The notes under the pieces were generated by a model. It saw only the letters and a list, made by a program, of their open reading frames with translations, was not told where the DNA came from and made no database searches. Shown in pieces: positions 26,849 to 35,429 of a stretch of 64,000 nt of DNA. The stretch spans positions 62,001 to 126,000 of the forward strand of contig CALETH010000070.1 in NCBI GenBank assembly GCA_937920105.1, read 5' to 3'. The position numbers were made by a program, and so were the translations under genes. Position 1 is the first letter of the stretch, and each line of letters begins with the position of its first letter. The DNA comes from an uncultured Bacteroidota bacterium. Its GTDB lineage: Bacteria; Bacteroidota; Ignavibacteria; UBA10030; UBA8401.

Positions 26849-27289
26849 ATGATACTTTTAAAGATGAGCAATATAAAAAATCAATCTATTGAAGTGTTGA
26901 GTTTTTCTCATGGTCTTTCCATGCCACTTTTTGGAGATGAAATAACACATAAAAGAAAAGTTGGTAGAGTTGTTCATCAAGATTTTACCTTCATAAAATA
27001 TACAAATGAGTTATCACCTTTACTTAATCTTACTTTGTGCAAAGGGGAAGTAATAGATACAGTTAGTATAGAATTTAGTGGGATATGGACTGCTGATGAA
27101 AAAAATAAAAAGCAAGAATTAAATTTTTGTATAGAATTTAAGAATTGTATTTTAACGAATATTTCAATTTCTGGTGGTGATTATGGAAATTCAGTTGAAA
27201 CAGTATGTTTTAGTTATGGAGAAATAGAATGGAAATATAATGGAAAAGATAAAAAGAATTCATCAACTGCATCATGGAAAAAAGAATAA
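26849..27289 (+). CDS. Hcp-like protein (type VI secretion tube protein family)
   Basis: The 146-residue protein matches the Hcp pattern: ILLKMSNIKNQSIEVLSFSHGLS at the N-terminus, HQDFTFIKYTNELSPLLN in the middle, and FKNCILTNISISGGDYGNSVETVCFSYGEIEW at the C-terminus. Hcp hexamers stack into the inner tube of type VI secretion systems. The N-terminus is short by a few residues between the first strand and IEVLSF. No sheath, baseplate or membrane-complex gene is visible in this window. It lies 10 nt after mdh and before a second Hcp-like gene. Confidence 0.8.
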   Translation: MILLKMSNIKNQSIEVLSFSHGLSMPLFGDEITHKRKVGRVVHQDFTFIKYTNELSPLLNLTLCKGEVIDTVSIEFSGIWTADEKNKKQELNFCIEFKNCILTNISISGGDYGNSVETVCFSYGEIEWKYNGKDKKNSSTASWKKE

Positions 27290-27319
27290 ATTATTAACCT
27301 ATTATTAAGGAGTAAAAGT

Positions 27320-27856
27320 ATGAAAAAATTAGTTTTTATTTTTTTATTTACCGTATGTAATATCTCATTACAGGCTCAATACAATCAAAACAATGAAATA
27401 GTATTGTTGGAAATAGAGGGAATAAAAGGAGAGTATAATTCTTTTTTAGGGAAAAACTTAATACCGTTAACATCCTATTCTTTTTCTGCGTATACACAAA
27501 ATCTTAATCAAGATTCTCTCTCTTTTTATGGAGCGTCGGACTATAGTAATTACAATTATATTTCTATTACGAAAGCAATGGATATGGTCTCTCCACAACT
27601 GCTTTCCAAATGTATGAATGGAGAGAAAATCGCAAAAGCAGTGTTAAAGGTGTGGAATATTAATGATACCTCTAATCCAATTTTTATCATAGAAATGAAG
27701 AACTGTTCACTACAAAATGTTTCTATAACTGGTGGTGGAAGTTATTATACATCTTCAGAATCTATGAATATTAATTATGAAGAAATAAAGTGGGAATACA
27801 CAAAAGTGGTTAATGGAGAAAAGAAGACTTCAACAGCAATGTGGAAGAAGAAGTAG
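27320..27856 (+). CDS. Hcp-like protein with a Sec signal peptide
   Basis: The 178-residue protein starts with a standard cleavable signal peptide (MKKLVFIFLFTVCNISLQAQ) and then has the Hcp layout: IVLLEIEGIKGEYN, ISITKAMDMVSPQLLSKCMNG, IIEMKNCSLQNVSITGGGSYYTSSESMNINYEEIKWEY, and a final TSTAMWKKK that parallels the end of the upstream gene. Cytoplasmic Hcp has no signal peptide, so this protein should work in the periplasm or outside the cell. It is probably a diverged duplicate of the gene 30 nt upstream. Function unknown. Confidence 0.75.
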   Translation: MKKLVFIFLFTVCNISLQAQYNQNNEIVLLEIEGIKGEYNSFLGKNLIPLTSYSFSAYTQNLNQDSLSFYGASDYSNYNYISITKAMDMVSPQLLSKCMNGEKIAKAVLKVWNINDTSNPIFIIEMKNCSLQNVSITGGGSYYTSSESMNINYEEIKWEYTKVVNGEKKTSTAMWKKK

Positions 27857-27903
27857 AATGAATATAGTAACTAAAGACCTCACAGGTTTAGCCCAAATTA
27901 TCT

Positions 27904-28845
27904 ATGTTTAAAAAACAAAAACAACAAGAAGAAATCGAACCAAAAACATTTCCTCAAAAAATAAAACATTTTTTCCGCGAACTCGTAGTGGTATTGGGAG
28001 TATTTTTACTCCTCAATAATTTTGTGATTGCATCCTTTATGGTGCCGACTGGTTCTATGGAAAATGAAGTGATGACTGGTGATTTTCTTATGGTCAATAA
28101 ATTTATTTATGGCGGAACATCACCAAGAAATTTACAGCAATTGGATTTATTGCGATTTGTTACTTTTGGAGCAATAGAAATGCCCAATGTAGATTTACCA
28201 TGGTTTCGCCTGCCAGCATTTAAAAATATAGAACGTGGTGATGTTATTGTTTTTGAATTTCCCGGAATGCGGGAGGAAGCAAAATCTCCACAATTTATGT
28301 TTTATCTCAAACGATGTTTGGGAATTGGTGGAGATACGTTGGAAATAAAAAATCGTGTTGTGTATATCAATGGAAAGCAGTCATCCATTCCACGTAATGT
28401 AAAGTATAATGATTTCCGTGTGAAGCCACCATATTATGCAGATGAAAGAATTTTTCCGCCAACAGCACCATTTAATGAAGATAATTATGGACCTGTCGTT
28501 ATTCCAAAAAAAGGAATGGAAATTTTCTTAACATCAGAAAATTTTAGGATGTGGGATGTTTTTATTCAACGTGAAGGACATAAAGCGAATATTCAAGATG
28601 GAAAAATTTTTATTGATGGAAAAGAAAATTCTACTTACACTGTAGAAAAAAATTATCTGTTTGGAGTGGGAGATAATCGAGATAATAGTTTAGATAGTCG
28701 TTTTTGGGGATTTATTCCCGAAGAAAATATTGTTGGAAGTCCAATTTTTGTATATTGGTCGTGGAATCCAGATATTCCAATCTTTGATGTTTTTGCAAAA
28801 CTTGGTTCGGTAAAATTGAATAGGGTGGGAACGTTTATTAAGTAG
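27904..28845 (+). CDS. lepB: Signal peptidase I
   Basis: The enzyme removes signal peptides from exported proteins at the inner membrane. The 313-residue protein has an N-terminal membrane helix (about 28-46), the catalytic serine in VPTGSMENEVMTGDFL, the catalytic lysine in FYLKRCLGIGGD and the C-terminal GDNRDNSLDSRFWGFIP box. A long segment between boxes, with FPGMREEAKSPQ and YYADERIFPPTAPF, is usual for Bacteroidota/Chlorobiota enzymes. It stands after two Hcp-like genes and 1 nt before a DUF1697 gene. Confidence 0.95.
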   Translation: MFKKQKQQEEIEPKTFPQKIKHFFRELVVVLGVFLLLNNFVIASFMVPTGSMENEVMTGDFLMVNKFIYGGTSPRNLQQLDLLRFVTFGAIEMPNVDLPWFRLPAFKNIERGDVIVFEFPGMREEAKSPQFMFYLKRCLGIGGDTLEIKNRVVYINGKQSSIPRNVKYNDFRVKPPYYADERIFPPTAPFNEDNYGPVVIPKKGMEIFLTSENFRMWDVFIQREGHKANIQDGKIFIDGKENSTYTVEKNYLFGVGDNRDNSLDSRFWGFIPEENIVGSPIFVYWSWNPDIPIFDVFAKLGSVKLNRVGTFIK

Positions 28846-28846
28846 T

Positions 28847-29383
28847 ATGCAAACAATTCTTTCTCTTTTGCGTGGTATTAATGTTAGCGGACAAAAGAAA
28901 ATTGTAATGTCGGATTTACGAAAACTCTATGAAGAATTAAAATTCAAAAATGTTCAAACCTACATCCAAAGTGGAAATGTTGTTTTTCAATCTTCTTCAT
29001 CTAAAAATCCTTCTCACCAAATAGAACAAAAAATTTTTGATTACTATAAATTTGAAGTTTCTGTAATGACAAGAACTCTGGAAGAATTAGAAACGATAAT
29101 TTCTAATAATCCTTACGCAAAAAAGAAAAATATAGAAAACGATAAACTCTATGTAATTTTTTTATCAGAAGTTCCAGAGCAAAAATATATTTTTCTTGTA
29201 GAAAATAAAAACGATTCTGACTTGTTCACTATTCTTGGGAAAGAAATTTATTTGTATATTCCTAATGGTTATGGAAAAACATCGTTAAATAATAATTTTT
29301 TTGAAAATAAACTTAAACTCACGGCCACAACAAGAAATTGGAAAACTGTCAATACATTGTTGGATATGATGAAAAAACTTTAA
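28847..29383 (+). CDS. DUF1697 family protein
   Basis: The 178-residue protein has the family signature LLRGINVSGQKKIVMSDLRKLYEELKFKNVQTYIQSGNVVF at its N-terminus (about 7-47). DUF1697 proteins are widespread and have a ferredoxin-like fold; their function is unknown. The start lies 1 nt after the lepB stop, which implies co-transcription. Confidence 0.9.
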   Translation: MQTILSLLRGINVSGQKKIVMSDLRKLYEELKFKNVQTYIQSGNVVFQSSSSKNPSHQIEQKIFDYYKFEVSVMTRTLEELETIISNNPYAKKKNIENDKLYVIFLSEVPEQKYIFLVENKNDSDLFTILGKEIYLYIPNGYGKTSLNNNFFENKLKLTATTRNWKTVNTLLDMMKKL

Positions 29384-29398
29384 TAATATAAAAATATA

Positions 29399-30643
29399 AT
29401 GTCTTCACAAAATAATAATATAGACCTCTCTTCTTTACGTATCCAAAGAAACGAATCAAAAACGACTTCAACTAATTCCACTTCTTCAAAAAAGAAATTG
29501 TTTATTTATGGTGGGAGTGGAATTGCTGTCATTGTAATATTGTTTTTTTTAGTAGGAGGAATTTTTACTTCCACCGAAGAAGTGGAAGTAGGAACGGTTT
29601 CTCTCGTATCACCATCCCAAGCAAATTCTATATTGAGTGCAAGTGGTTATGTTGTTGCTCAACGAAAAGCTGCCGTTGCCTCTAAAGGAACGGGTCGTTT
29701 AGAATATCTTGCTGTAATAGAAGGTGACAAAGTAAAAGAAGGTGAAGTGATTGGAAGAATAGAAAATAGTGATGTGGAAGCCGCACTTGCACAAGTGAAA
29801 GCAAATCTTACCGTTGCAAAAGCAACTATTATACAAGCAGAAGCGGAATTTGAAGAGGCACAAGCAAATTTTGAACGTCAGAAAAAATTATTTGAACAAA
29901 AAACAATTTCTCAAGCAGAATATGATATTGCGAATGCTCGTTTCAAAAAAGCAAATGCTGCAATAACATCGGCACGTGCTGCGGTGCAAGCCGCAGAAGC
30001 CAATGTTCGTTCTGCGGAAGTGCAAGTAGAAAATACTATTATTCGTGCTCCGTTTGATGGAACAGTGTTAACAAAAAATGCTGATGTTGGTGAAGTAATT
30101 TCTCCGTTTGGTGCATCTGCTGGTTCGCGTGGAGCGTTAGTTACTCTTGCTGATATGAATTCTTTGGAAGTAGAAGCCGATGTTTCAGAATCTAATATCG
30201 AACGCATTCAACAAGGTCAACCGTGTGAAATTACGTTAGATGCTTTTCCCGAAAAACGGTACCGTGGAGTTGTGCATAAAATTGTTCCTACCGCAGATAG
30301 AGCAAAGGCAACAGTTCTTACAAAAATTCGTTTTGAAGAACGTGATGCTCGCGTACTTCCGGAAATGCGTGCGAAGGTAAGTTTCCTTAATAATGAAACA
30401 AAATCTGAAATAGATTCTTCTCCCAAAATTTCAGTTCCAGCATCAGCAATTACAACAAGAAATGAAAAGAAAGTTGTGTTTCTTTTAAAAAATGAAATAG
30501 TAAAAGAAATTCCGGTTGTATTGGGAATACCATTAGGAAGTGGAATTGAAGTAAAGCAAGGTCTTTCTGTTGGAGATAAAGTTGTTCTTTATCCTTCTGA
30601 AAAATTATCTTCAGGAAAAAAAGTAACTATGAAAGAAAAATAA
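29399..30643 (+). CDS. MacA-like periplasmic adaptor of an ABC export system
   Basis: The 414-residue protein has an N-terminal membrane helix (about 33-55), a biotinyl-lipoyl domain split by a long coiled-coil hairpin (about 130-210, rich in Ala, Glu and Gln), then IIRAPFDGTVLTKNADVGEVISP and a beta-barrel domain. Such HlyD/MacA proteins link an inner-membrane ABC transporter to an outer-membrane channel. The following ABC ATPase and two FtsX-like permeases make a MacAB-type export system, which moves lipoproteins, peptides or drugs in other bacteria. The substrate here is unknown. Confidence 0.88.
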   Translation: MSSQNNNIDLSSLRIQRNESKTTSTNSTSSKKKLFIYGGSGIAVIVILFFLVGGIFTSTEEVEVGTVSLVSPSQANSILSASGYVVAQRKAAVASKGTGRLEYLAVIEGDKVKEGEVIGRIENSDVEAALAQVKANLTVAKATIIQAEAEFEEAQANFERQKKLFEQKTISQAEYDIANARFKKANAAITSARAAVQAAEANVRSAEVQVENTIIRAPFDGTVLTKNADVGEVISPFGASAGSRGALVTLADMNSLEVEADVSESNIERIQQGQPCEITLDAFPEKRYRGVVHKIVPTADRAKATVLTKIRFEERDARVLPEMRAKVSFLNNETKSEIDSSPKISVPASAITTRNEKKVVFLLKNEIVKEIPVVLGIPLGSGIEVKQGLSVGDKVVLYPSEKLSSGKKVTMKEK

Positions 30644-30655
30644 GTTTTTATAAGA

Positions 30656-30690
30656 GATTGCTTCTTCCGTTAAAATGGAATCGCAATGAC
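30656..30690. repeat. GTCATTGCGA-family palindromic repeat
   Basis: GATTGCTTC at 30656-30664 and TCGCAATGAC at 30681-30690 enclose TTCCGTTAAAATGGAA. It belongs to the same family as the copies at 46902, 46959 and 59525, and lies between the adaptor gene and the ATPase gene. Confidence 0.65.
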
Positions 30691-30743
30691 AGTACAAATT
30701 AAAACAAGTATCAAATTTCAATTATCAATTAACTATTATACTT

Positions 30744-31412
30744 ATGTCACTCGTACAAGTACAAAACGTAACAAAAGTTTATAAGCGGGATACGATGGAA
30801 ATTCCCGTACTCCAAAATATTTCTCTCAATGTTCCTGAAGGAGAATTTCTTGCGTTAATGGGACCTTCCGGTTCTGGAAAAACCACATTGCTTAATCTTA
30901 TAGCAGGAATTGACCAACCAAATAGTGGTTCTATTATAATTGGTGGAACAGATATTGCTGCATTAAGCGAATCAGCATTAGCAAAATGGAGAGCAAGACA
31001 TATTGGTTTTGTTTTTCAATTTTACAATTTGCTTCCGGTGTTAACAGCGTATGAAAATGTTGAACTGCCGTTGGTTCTTACCAATCTTTCCAAAAAAGAA
31101 AAACGCGAACACGTAGAAATGGCGTTAAAGGTTGTCGGACTTTCCGATAGAATGGACCATTATCCACGTCAACTTTCCGGCGGGCAGCAACAACGCGTTG
31201 CGATTGCTCGTGCAATTGTTACTGACCCTACTTTAATTGTTGGTGATGAACCAACCGGAGATTTGGATAGAAAATCTGCAGAAGAAATTTTAGTATTGTT
31301 AGAACGTTTGAATAAAGAATTCAAAAAAACTATTGTGATGGTTACGCATGACCCAACTGCTGCGGAACGTGCGCACAAAATTCAACATTTGGATAAAGGT
31401 GAGTTGAAGTAG
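30744..31412 (+). CDS. ABC transporter ATP-binding protein, MacB/LolD type
   Basis: The 222-residue ATPase has Walker [11 protein letters not shown]-loop [18 protein letters not shown], signature [15 protein letters not shown], and Walker [13 protein letters not shown] with the switch histidine in MVTHD. The sequence is typical of the ATPases of MacB/LolCDE-like transporters. Its partner permeases are at 32980 and 34180. They are separated from it by a cassette of four small genes that begins 2 nt after its stop. Confidence 0.93.
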   Translation: MSLVQVQNVTKVYKRDTMEIPVLQNISLNVPEGEFLALMGPSGSGKTTLLNLIAGIDQPNSGSIIIGGTDIAALSESALAKWRARHIGFVFQFYNLLPVLTAYENVELPLVLTNLSKKEKREHVEMALKVVGLSDRMDHYPRQLSGGQQQRVAIARAIVTDPTLIVGDEPTGDLDRKSAEEILVLLERLNKEFKKTIVMVTHDPTAAERAHKIQHLDKGELK

Positions 31413-31414
31413 AT

Positions 31415-31630
31415 ATGAATATCAAACCACAACCCAATCATCAATTATATCTTGAAATAATTCGTTCAATGACACCTGCACAACGATTGCAAAAAGCATT
31501 TGAACTTTCTGCATTTAGTAAAAAACTATTTCTTGATGGTTTGAAAAAGAACTATCCAAATCTTTCAGAAAAAGAATTTCAAGAAGTCATGTTAAAACAT
31601 TTACAAAAATGTTACAATCAGAATTATTAA
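31415..31630 (+). CDS. Small protein paired with a nucleotidyltransferase, antitoxin-like
   Basis: The 71-residue helical protein carries SMTPAQRLQKAFELSAFSKKLFLDGL and ends with HLQKCYNQNY. I recognise this as the type of small protein regularly encoded just before predicted nucleotidyltransferases in many phyla. Its 3' end overlaps the next gene by 22 nt. It would be the antitoxin or accessory partner if the pair is a toxin-antitoxin module; that is inference from layout. Confidence 0.6.
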   Translation: MNIKPQPNHQLYLEIIRSMTPAQRLQKAFELSAFSKKLFLDGLKKNYPNLSEKEFQEVMLKHLQKCYNQNY

Positions 31631-32187
31631 AAAGAGTTATTGATGTTTTAAATAAAAACGGAATTGATTACATGATTACTGGTTCAATTGCTTCCAGTCT
31701 TCACGGAATACCACGTTCAACGCACGACATTGATATTATTGTCATGTTAAGTAAAAAAGATATTGCTGTTTTTATACAATCATTTCAAACACCAGAATTT
31801 TATATAGATGAACAAAGTATTATTGATGCAATGAAATACAAAAGTATGTTTAATCTTATTCATCTTAAAGAAGGAGATAAAGTAGATTTTTGGATATTAA
31901 CAGAAAGTGATTTTGATACCACTCGTTTTTCAAGAAAGTATGAAGAAAAAATAAGTGATATAAAAGTAAAAGTGAGTACACCGGAAGATACCATTTTATC
32001 TAAACTACAATGGGCAAAACTATCAGATGGAAGTGAAAGACAATTATATGATGCCACAAGAGTGTATGAAATACAATATCATAAATTAAATATTTCTTAT
32101 ATAGAACAATGGGTTAAAAAATTACAATTAACAAAATATTGGAATCAACTCTTAAAAATTTCTCAAGACGAAAGTGAGTCAAGATAG
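31609..32187 (+). CDS. Nucleotidyltransferase-fold protein (MNT/AbiEii-like)
   Basis: The 192-residue protein has the nucleotidyltransferase signature: GS at 25-26 (TGSIASSLHG) followed by the metal-binding DID at 40-42 (STHDIDIIV). The third acidic residue is probably the Asp in KVDFWIL. The C-terminal part is helical. Related proteins act as toxins that modify tRNA, or as antitoxins that nucleotidylate a partner. It overlaps the small gene before it by 22 nt and is followed by two further small genes. Confidence 0.75.
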   Translation: MLQSELLKRVIDVLNKNGIDYMITGSIASSLHGIPRSTHDIDIIVMLSKKDIAVFIQSFQTPEFYIDEQSIIDAMKYKSMFNLIHLKEGDKVDFWILTESDFDTTRFSRKYEEKISDIKVKVSTPEDTILSKLQWAKLSDGSERQLYDATRVYEIQYHKLNISYIEQWVKKLQLTKYWNQLLKISQDESESR

Positions 32188-32189
32188 AT

Positions 32190-32441
32190 ATGATAGAAGT
32201 AGCAATGGAAAAATATCTAACGCGAATAATTCCCAATCTTGAAAAAACATGCGTTGGTGTATCACCAGAGGAAATAGACCAAATAGAAAAAATAGCTGGT
32301 GAACCACTTCCATTATTTTATCGTTGGTTTTTATCAAAAATGGGAAGGAATAACAATATTTTTAGTCCAGATTATTCGGTACAGACGATTCTTAAAACTT
32401 ATGCAGAGGGCGATATTGTTCCAGAGTCAGGATTACTATGA
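32190..32441 (+). CDS. SUKH/SMI1-KNR4-like N-terminal half
   Basis: The 83-residue product contains VSPEEIDQIEKIAGEPLPLFYRWFLSKMG (about 23-51), the helix pattern typical of SUKH-fold (SMI1/KNR4) proteins, which often serve as immunity proteins. The product ends at a TGA at 32439-32441. A second reading frame begins at the overlapping ATG at 32438 and continues what looks like the same domain. It may therefore be half of one gene split by a frameshift, or one of two coupled genes. Confidence 0.5.
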   Translation: MIEVAMEKYLTRIIPNLEKTCVGVSPEEIDQIEKIAGEPLPLFYRWFLSKMGRNNNIFSPDYSVQTILKTYAEGDIVPESGLL

Positions 32442-32929
32442 TAGGATATATTGAAGACCAAATAATGCCTTCCTATGATTTTTATGATTTAACTTGTCAA
32501 ACACGAGAAGATGCTTTAGTATTAAATAGACTTGTGGATGATAGTATTTATAGAAAAAGTTTTGAAACTTTTTATGAACGTTTAGCATGGAGTGCAATGT
32601 TGGCTTATGGATTTAGCAATTTCAAAAATTCATGCAAGGCAACATTAACAGATACAAATTCAAACGTGCTTGAAACACTTCGTATTGAAATGAATAAATT
32701 AAGTTTTACAGAACCAATTCCAACGGGTTCTTTTTGTGGAATTTTTGAACGAGATGATATTAAAATGACGTGTACTATTACACCAAGTAAAGACCCTAAA
32801 AAATACATATTTTTTCATGTGGGTAGTAAAGATAAAGCAACAATTCAAAAATTTCTTACTACTCTTACTGAAAATACATCATTATCGATAGATAAAACAT
32901 TTTTAGAATATTCACGAATTTCAAATTGA
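32438..32929 (+). CDS. Continuation of SUKH-like protein plus extra C-terminal domain
   Basis: The 163-residue product starts MIGYIEDQIMPSYDFYDL, which would follow naturally on the ESGLL end of the preceding frame. It has a SUKH-like end SFETFYERLAW (about 41-51), then a C-terminal part of about 110 residues without a recognised domain. The overlap with the previous gene is ATGA (32438-32441), which allows coupled translation. It is the last gene of the small cassette inside the ABC export operon. Confidence 0.5.
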   Translation: MIGYIEDQIMPSYDFYDLTCQTREDALVLNRLVDDSIYRKSFETFYERLAWSAMLAYGFSNFKNSCKATLTDTNSNVLETLRIEMNKLSFTEPIPTGSFCGIFERDDIKMTCTITPSKDPKKYIFFHVGSKDKATIQKFLTTLTENTSLSIDKTFLEYSRISN

Positions 32930-32979
32930 GTTTTGTATCAAAAAAGAAATAAAATATTTACATATAAAAACATTATCCT

Positions 32980-34137
32980 ATGAAAATCTTTAAAATAGTT
33001 TCTCGCAATATTTTGCGACACAAACTCCGCACACTTCTCACCATTCTCGGAATTTCCATTGCAGTCATGGCGTTTGGGTTGCTTCGCACTATTGTAACGG
33101 CATGGTCTGCGGGAGTGGAGGCCTCTGCTGCGGATAGATTAATTACGAGACATGCTGTTTCGTTTATTTTTCCGTTACCACTTTCTTATAAAGAGCAAAT
33201 TGCCAAAATCGATGGTATCACTAATATAACCTATCTTAATTGGTTTCAAGGAATTTACATTGATGAACGCCAATTTTTTCCGCGACTCGCTGTTGACCCT
33301 GAAACTGTTTTTGATGTCTATCCAGAATTTATTCTTTCATCCACTGAACTTGAAAATTTCAAAAAAGAAAGAAACTCTTGTGTTATCGGAGAAAAAATTG
33401 CCAAACAATATAATTTAAAAATCGGAGACGTTATGCCTGTTACCGGAGATATTTATCCTGGTCAATGGGAATTTATTGTGCGTGGAATTTATAAACCGAA
33501 AGATAAAACTACGGATGCAACACAAATGTTTTTTCATTGGGCATATCTTGATGAACGGATGAGACAAGAATCTCCATCACGTGCAGGAATGGTTGGCTGG
33601 TATGCAACTCGAGTTGCTAATCCGAATCAATCCGCAGAAGTTTCGCAAGCCGTTGATAATCTTTTTGCAAATTCTCGAGCAGAAACAAAAACGGAAACAG
33701 AAAAGGCCTTTCAACAAAGTTTCGTTTCGCTTTCCGGAGCAATTATTACTTCGTTAGAAATTGTTTCGTATGTGATTATCGGAATTATTTTACTCGTACT
33801 TGCCAATACAATGATTATGACTGCTCGCGAACGTATTCGTGAATATGCTGTGTTGAAAACACTCGGTTTTACTTCATTGCATATTGGCGGATTAGTATTT
33901 GGTGAATCTATGTTTATTGCTATGTTAGGCGGCATTATTGGAATTGCCATAACATTTCCGTTGTGTGCTGGTTTTGGTGCAGCACTTTCAACATTTTTCC
34001 CAATATTTAATATAGCGCCATCAACATTGGTGCTTGCAGCACTATTTTCACTTTCCGTTGGAATTTTTGCTTCACTTTTTCCAGCAATTCGTTCTATGAA
34101 TATGAAAATTGTGGATGGATTGAGACAGATTGGGTAA
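32980..34137 (+). CDS. ABC transporter permease, MacB/FtsX type (first)
   Basis: The 385-residue protein has one N-terminal membrane helix (about 17-36), a large periplasmic domain (about 37-255) and three C-terminal helices (about 260-380), with ARERIREYAVLKTLGFT, the coupling motif that contacts the ATPase. This is the FtsX/MacB topology without a fused ATPase. The ATPase encoded at 30744 should drive it together with the second permease at 34180. Confidence 0.9.
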   Translation: MKIFKIVSRNILRHKLRTLLTILGISIAVMAFGLLRTIVTAWSAGVEASAADRLITRHAVSFIFPLPLSYKEQIAKIDGITNITYLNWFQGIYIDERQFFPRLAVDPETVFDVYPEFILSSTELENFKKERNSCVIGEKIAKQYNLKIGDVMPVTGDIYPGQWEFIVRGIYKPKDKTTDATQMFFHWAYLDERMRQESPSRAGMVGWYATRVANPNQSAEVSQAVDNLFANSRAETKTETEKAFQQSFVSLSGAIITSLEIVSYVIIGIILLVLANTMIMTARERIREYAVLKTLGFTSLHIGGLVFGESMFIAMLGGIIGIAITFPLCAGFGAALSTFFPIFNIAPSTLVLAALFSLSVGIFASLFPAIRSMNMKIVDGLRQIG

Positions 34138-34179
34138 GAATATCTTATAAAAATATTTTTCTAATTAAATTTTATCTTT

Positions 34180-35349
34180 ATGAAAATACCACTCAGTTAT
34201 AACTTTCGAAATTTATGGGCACGCCGTTTAACAACATCACTCACCGTTGGAGGTGTTGCATTAGTAACATTTGTATTTTCTGCAGTGTTAATGCTTGCGT
34301 ATGGATTGCAAGAAACACTCGTTGGCACTGGCTCGGATGACAACGTTCTTCTCATTAGAAAATCTGCACAAAGCGAAATGATAAGTTCTGTGGGAAGAGA
34401 ATCTGCAGACATCCTTCGCTCACAACCGGAAATTACACTTGCTGCAGATGGAAAACAACTTGTTTCCAATGAAGTAGTTGTGATTATCAACTTAAAGAAA
34501 AAAGAAACTAATGAAATGGGAAATGTTACCGTACGCGGAATTAATCCCAAAGGATTAGAAATGCGGCCACAAGTAAAATTAGTGGAAGGAAGAATGTTTA
34601 ATTTTGGTTCATCCGAAATTGTTGTAGGAAGCAATGTGTATGAAAGATTTCAATCTACAGCGATTGGACAAACGATTCGCTTTGCAGGAAGCAACTGGAC
34701 AATTGTTGGTGTGATTGATGCGGGCAAAAGCGGATTTTCTTCCGAAGTGTGGGGAGATGCAGAACAACTCATGCAGGCATTTAATCGTCCCGTATACTCA
34801 TCAGTTCTTATGCGGCTGCGTGATGCAAATGATTTTGATGCATTGAAAACAAAAATTGAAGCAGACCCGCGTTTGCAACAATTAGAAGTAAAAAGAGAAA
34901 AACAATATTATGCAGAACAATCCGAAATGATGGCGGGATTTATAAAAATTTTGGGAATGGTGGTAACAATCATTTTTAGTTTTGGTGCAATGATTGGTGC
35001 AATGATTACGATGTATGCTGCTGTTGCTAATCGTACTGTAGAAATTGGAACATTGCGTGCGTTAGGATTTCAACGCAGTACGGTGCTTACCTCATTTTTA
35101 TTAGAATCATTATTGCTTTCGCTTATCGGAGGTGGTGTTGGGTTATGTCTTGCATCGCTTATGCAATTTATTACAATTTCCACAACAAACTTTGGTACTT
35201 TTTCTGAATTGGCGTTTGGATTTGTTCTTTCACCCTCAATAGTTGTTTCAACATTAATTTTTTCTTTAGTGATGGGTTTTGTTGGTGGATTTTTACCAGC
35301 GTTTCGTGCAGGTCGGCTAAATATTATTAATGCGTTGAGAGCAAGTTAA
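34180..35349 (+). CDS. ABC transporter permease, MacB/FtsX type (second)
   Basis: The 389-residue protein has the same topology as the preceding permease: one N-terminal helix, a periplasmic domain of about 200 residues and three C-terminal helices, with the motif VANRTVEIGTLRALGFQRSTVLTSFLLESL. The two permeases differ strongly in sequence and probably form a heterodimer, as LolC and LolE do. The gene starts 42 nt after the first permease. A palindromic repeat follows at 35378. Confidence 0.9.
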   Translation: MKIPLSYNFRNLWARRLTTSLTVGGVALVTFVFSAVLMLAYGLQETLVGTGSDDNVLLIRKSAQSEMISSVGRESADILRSQPEITLAADGKQLVSNEVVVIINLKKKETNEMGNVTVRGINPKGLEMRPQVKLVEGRMFNFGSSEIVVGSNVYERFQSTAIGQTIRFAGSNWTIVGVIDAGKSGFSSEVWGDAEQLMQAFNRPVYSSVLMRLRDANDFDALKTKIEADPRLQQLEVKREKQYYAEQSEMMAGFIKILGMVVTIIFSFGAMIGAMITMYAAVANRTVEIGTLRALGFQRSTVLTSFLLESLLLSLIGGGVGLCLASLMQFITISTTNFGTFSELAFGFVLSPSIVVSTLIFSLVMGFVGGFLPAFRAGRLNIINALRAS

Positions 35350-35377
35350 TCTGAGAAATGAAATATGTAAGTAACTA

Positions 35378-35401
35378 ATCATTCCCGCGAAAGCGGGAAT
35401 C
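35378..35401. repeat. GTCATTCCCGC-family repeat, minimal copy
   Basis: ATCATTCCCGC and GCGGGAATC flank the loop GAAA, giving a clean hairpin followed by TATTTTTTA. As well as being a dispersed repeat, it may act as a terminator for the export operon. Confidence 0.7.
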
Positions 35402-35429
35402 TATTTTTTATACATTTATCTAAAAAAAT

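Noticed and set aside
26849..28845. A small type VI secretion locus formed by the Hcp genes and lepB
   Set aside because: No sheath, VgrG, baseplate, membrane-complex or ClpV gene is present; lepB is a housekeeping gene. Only the Hcp-like pair itself is reported.
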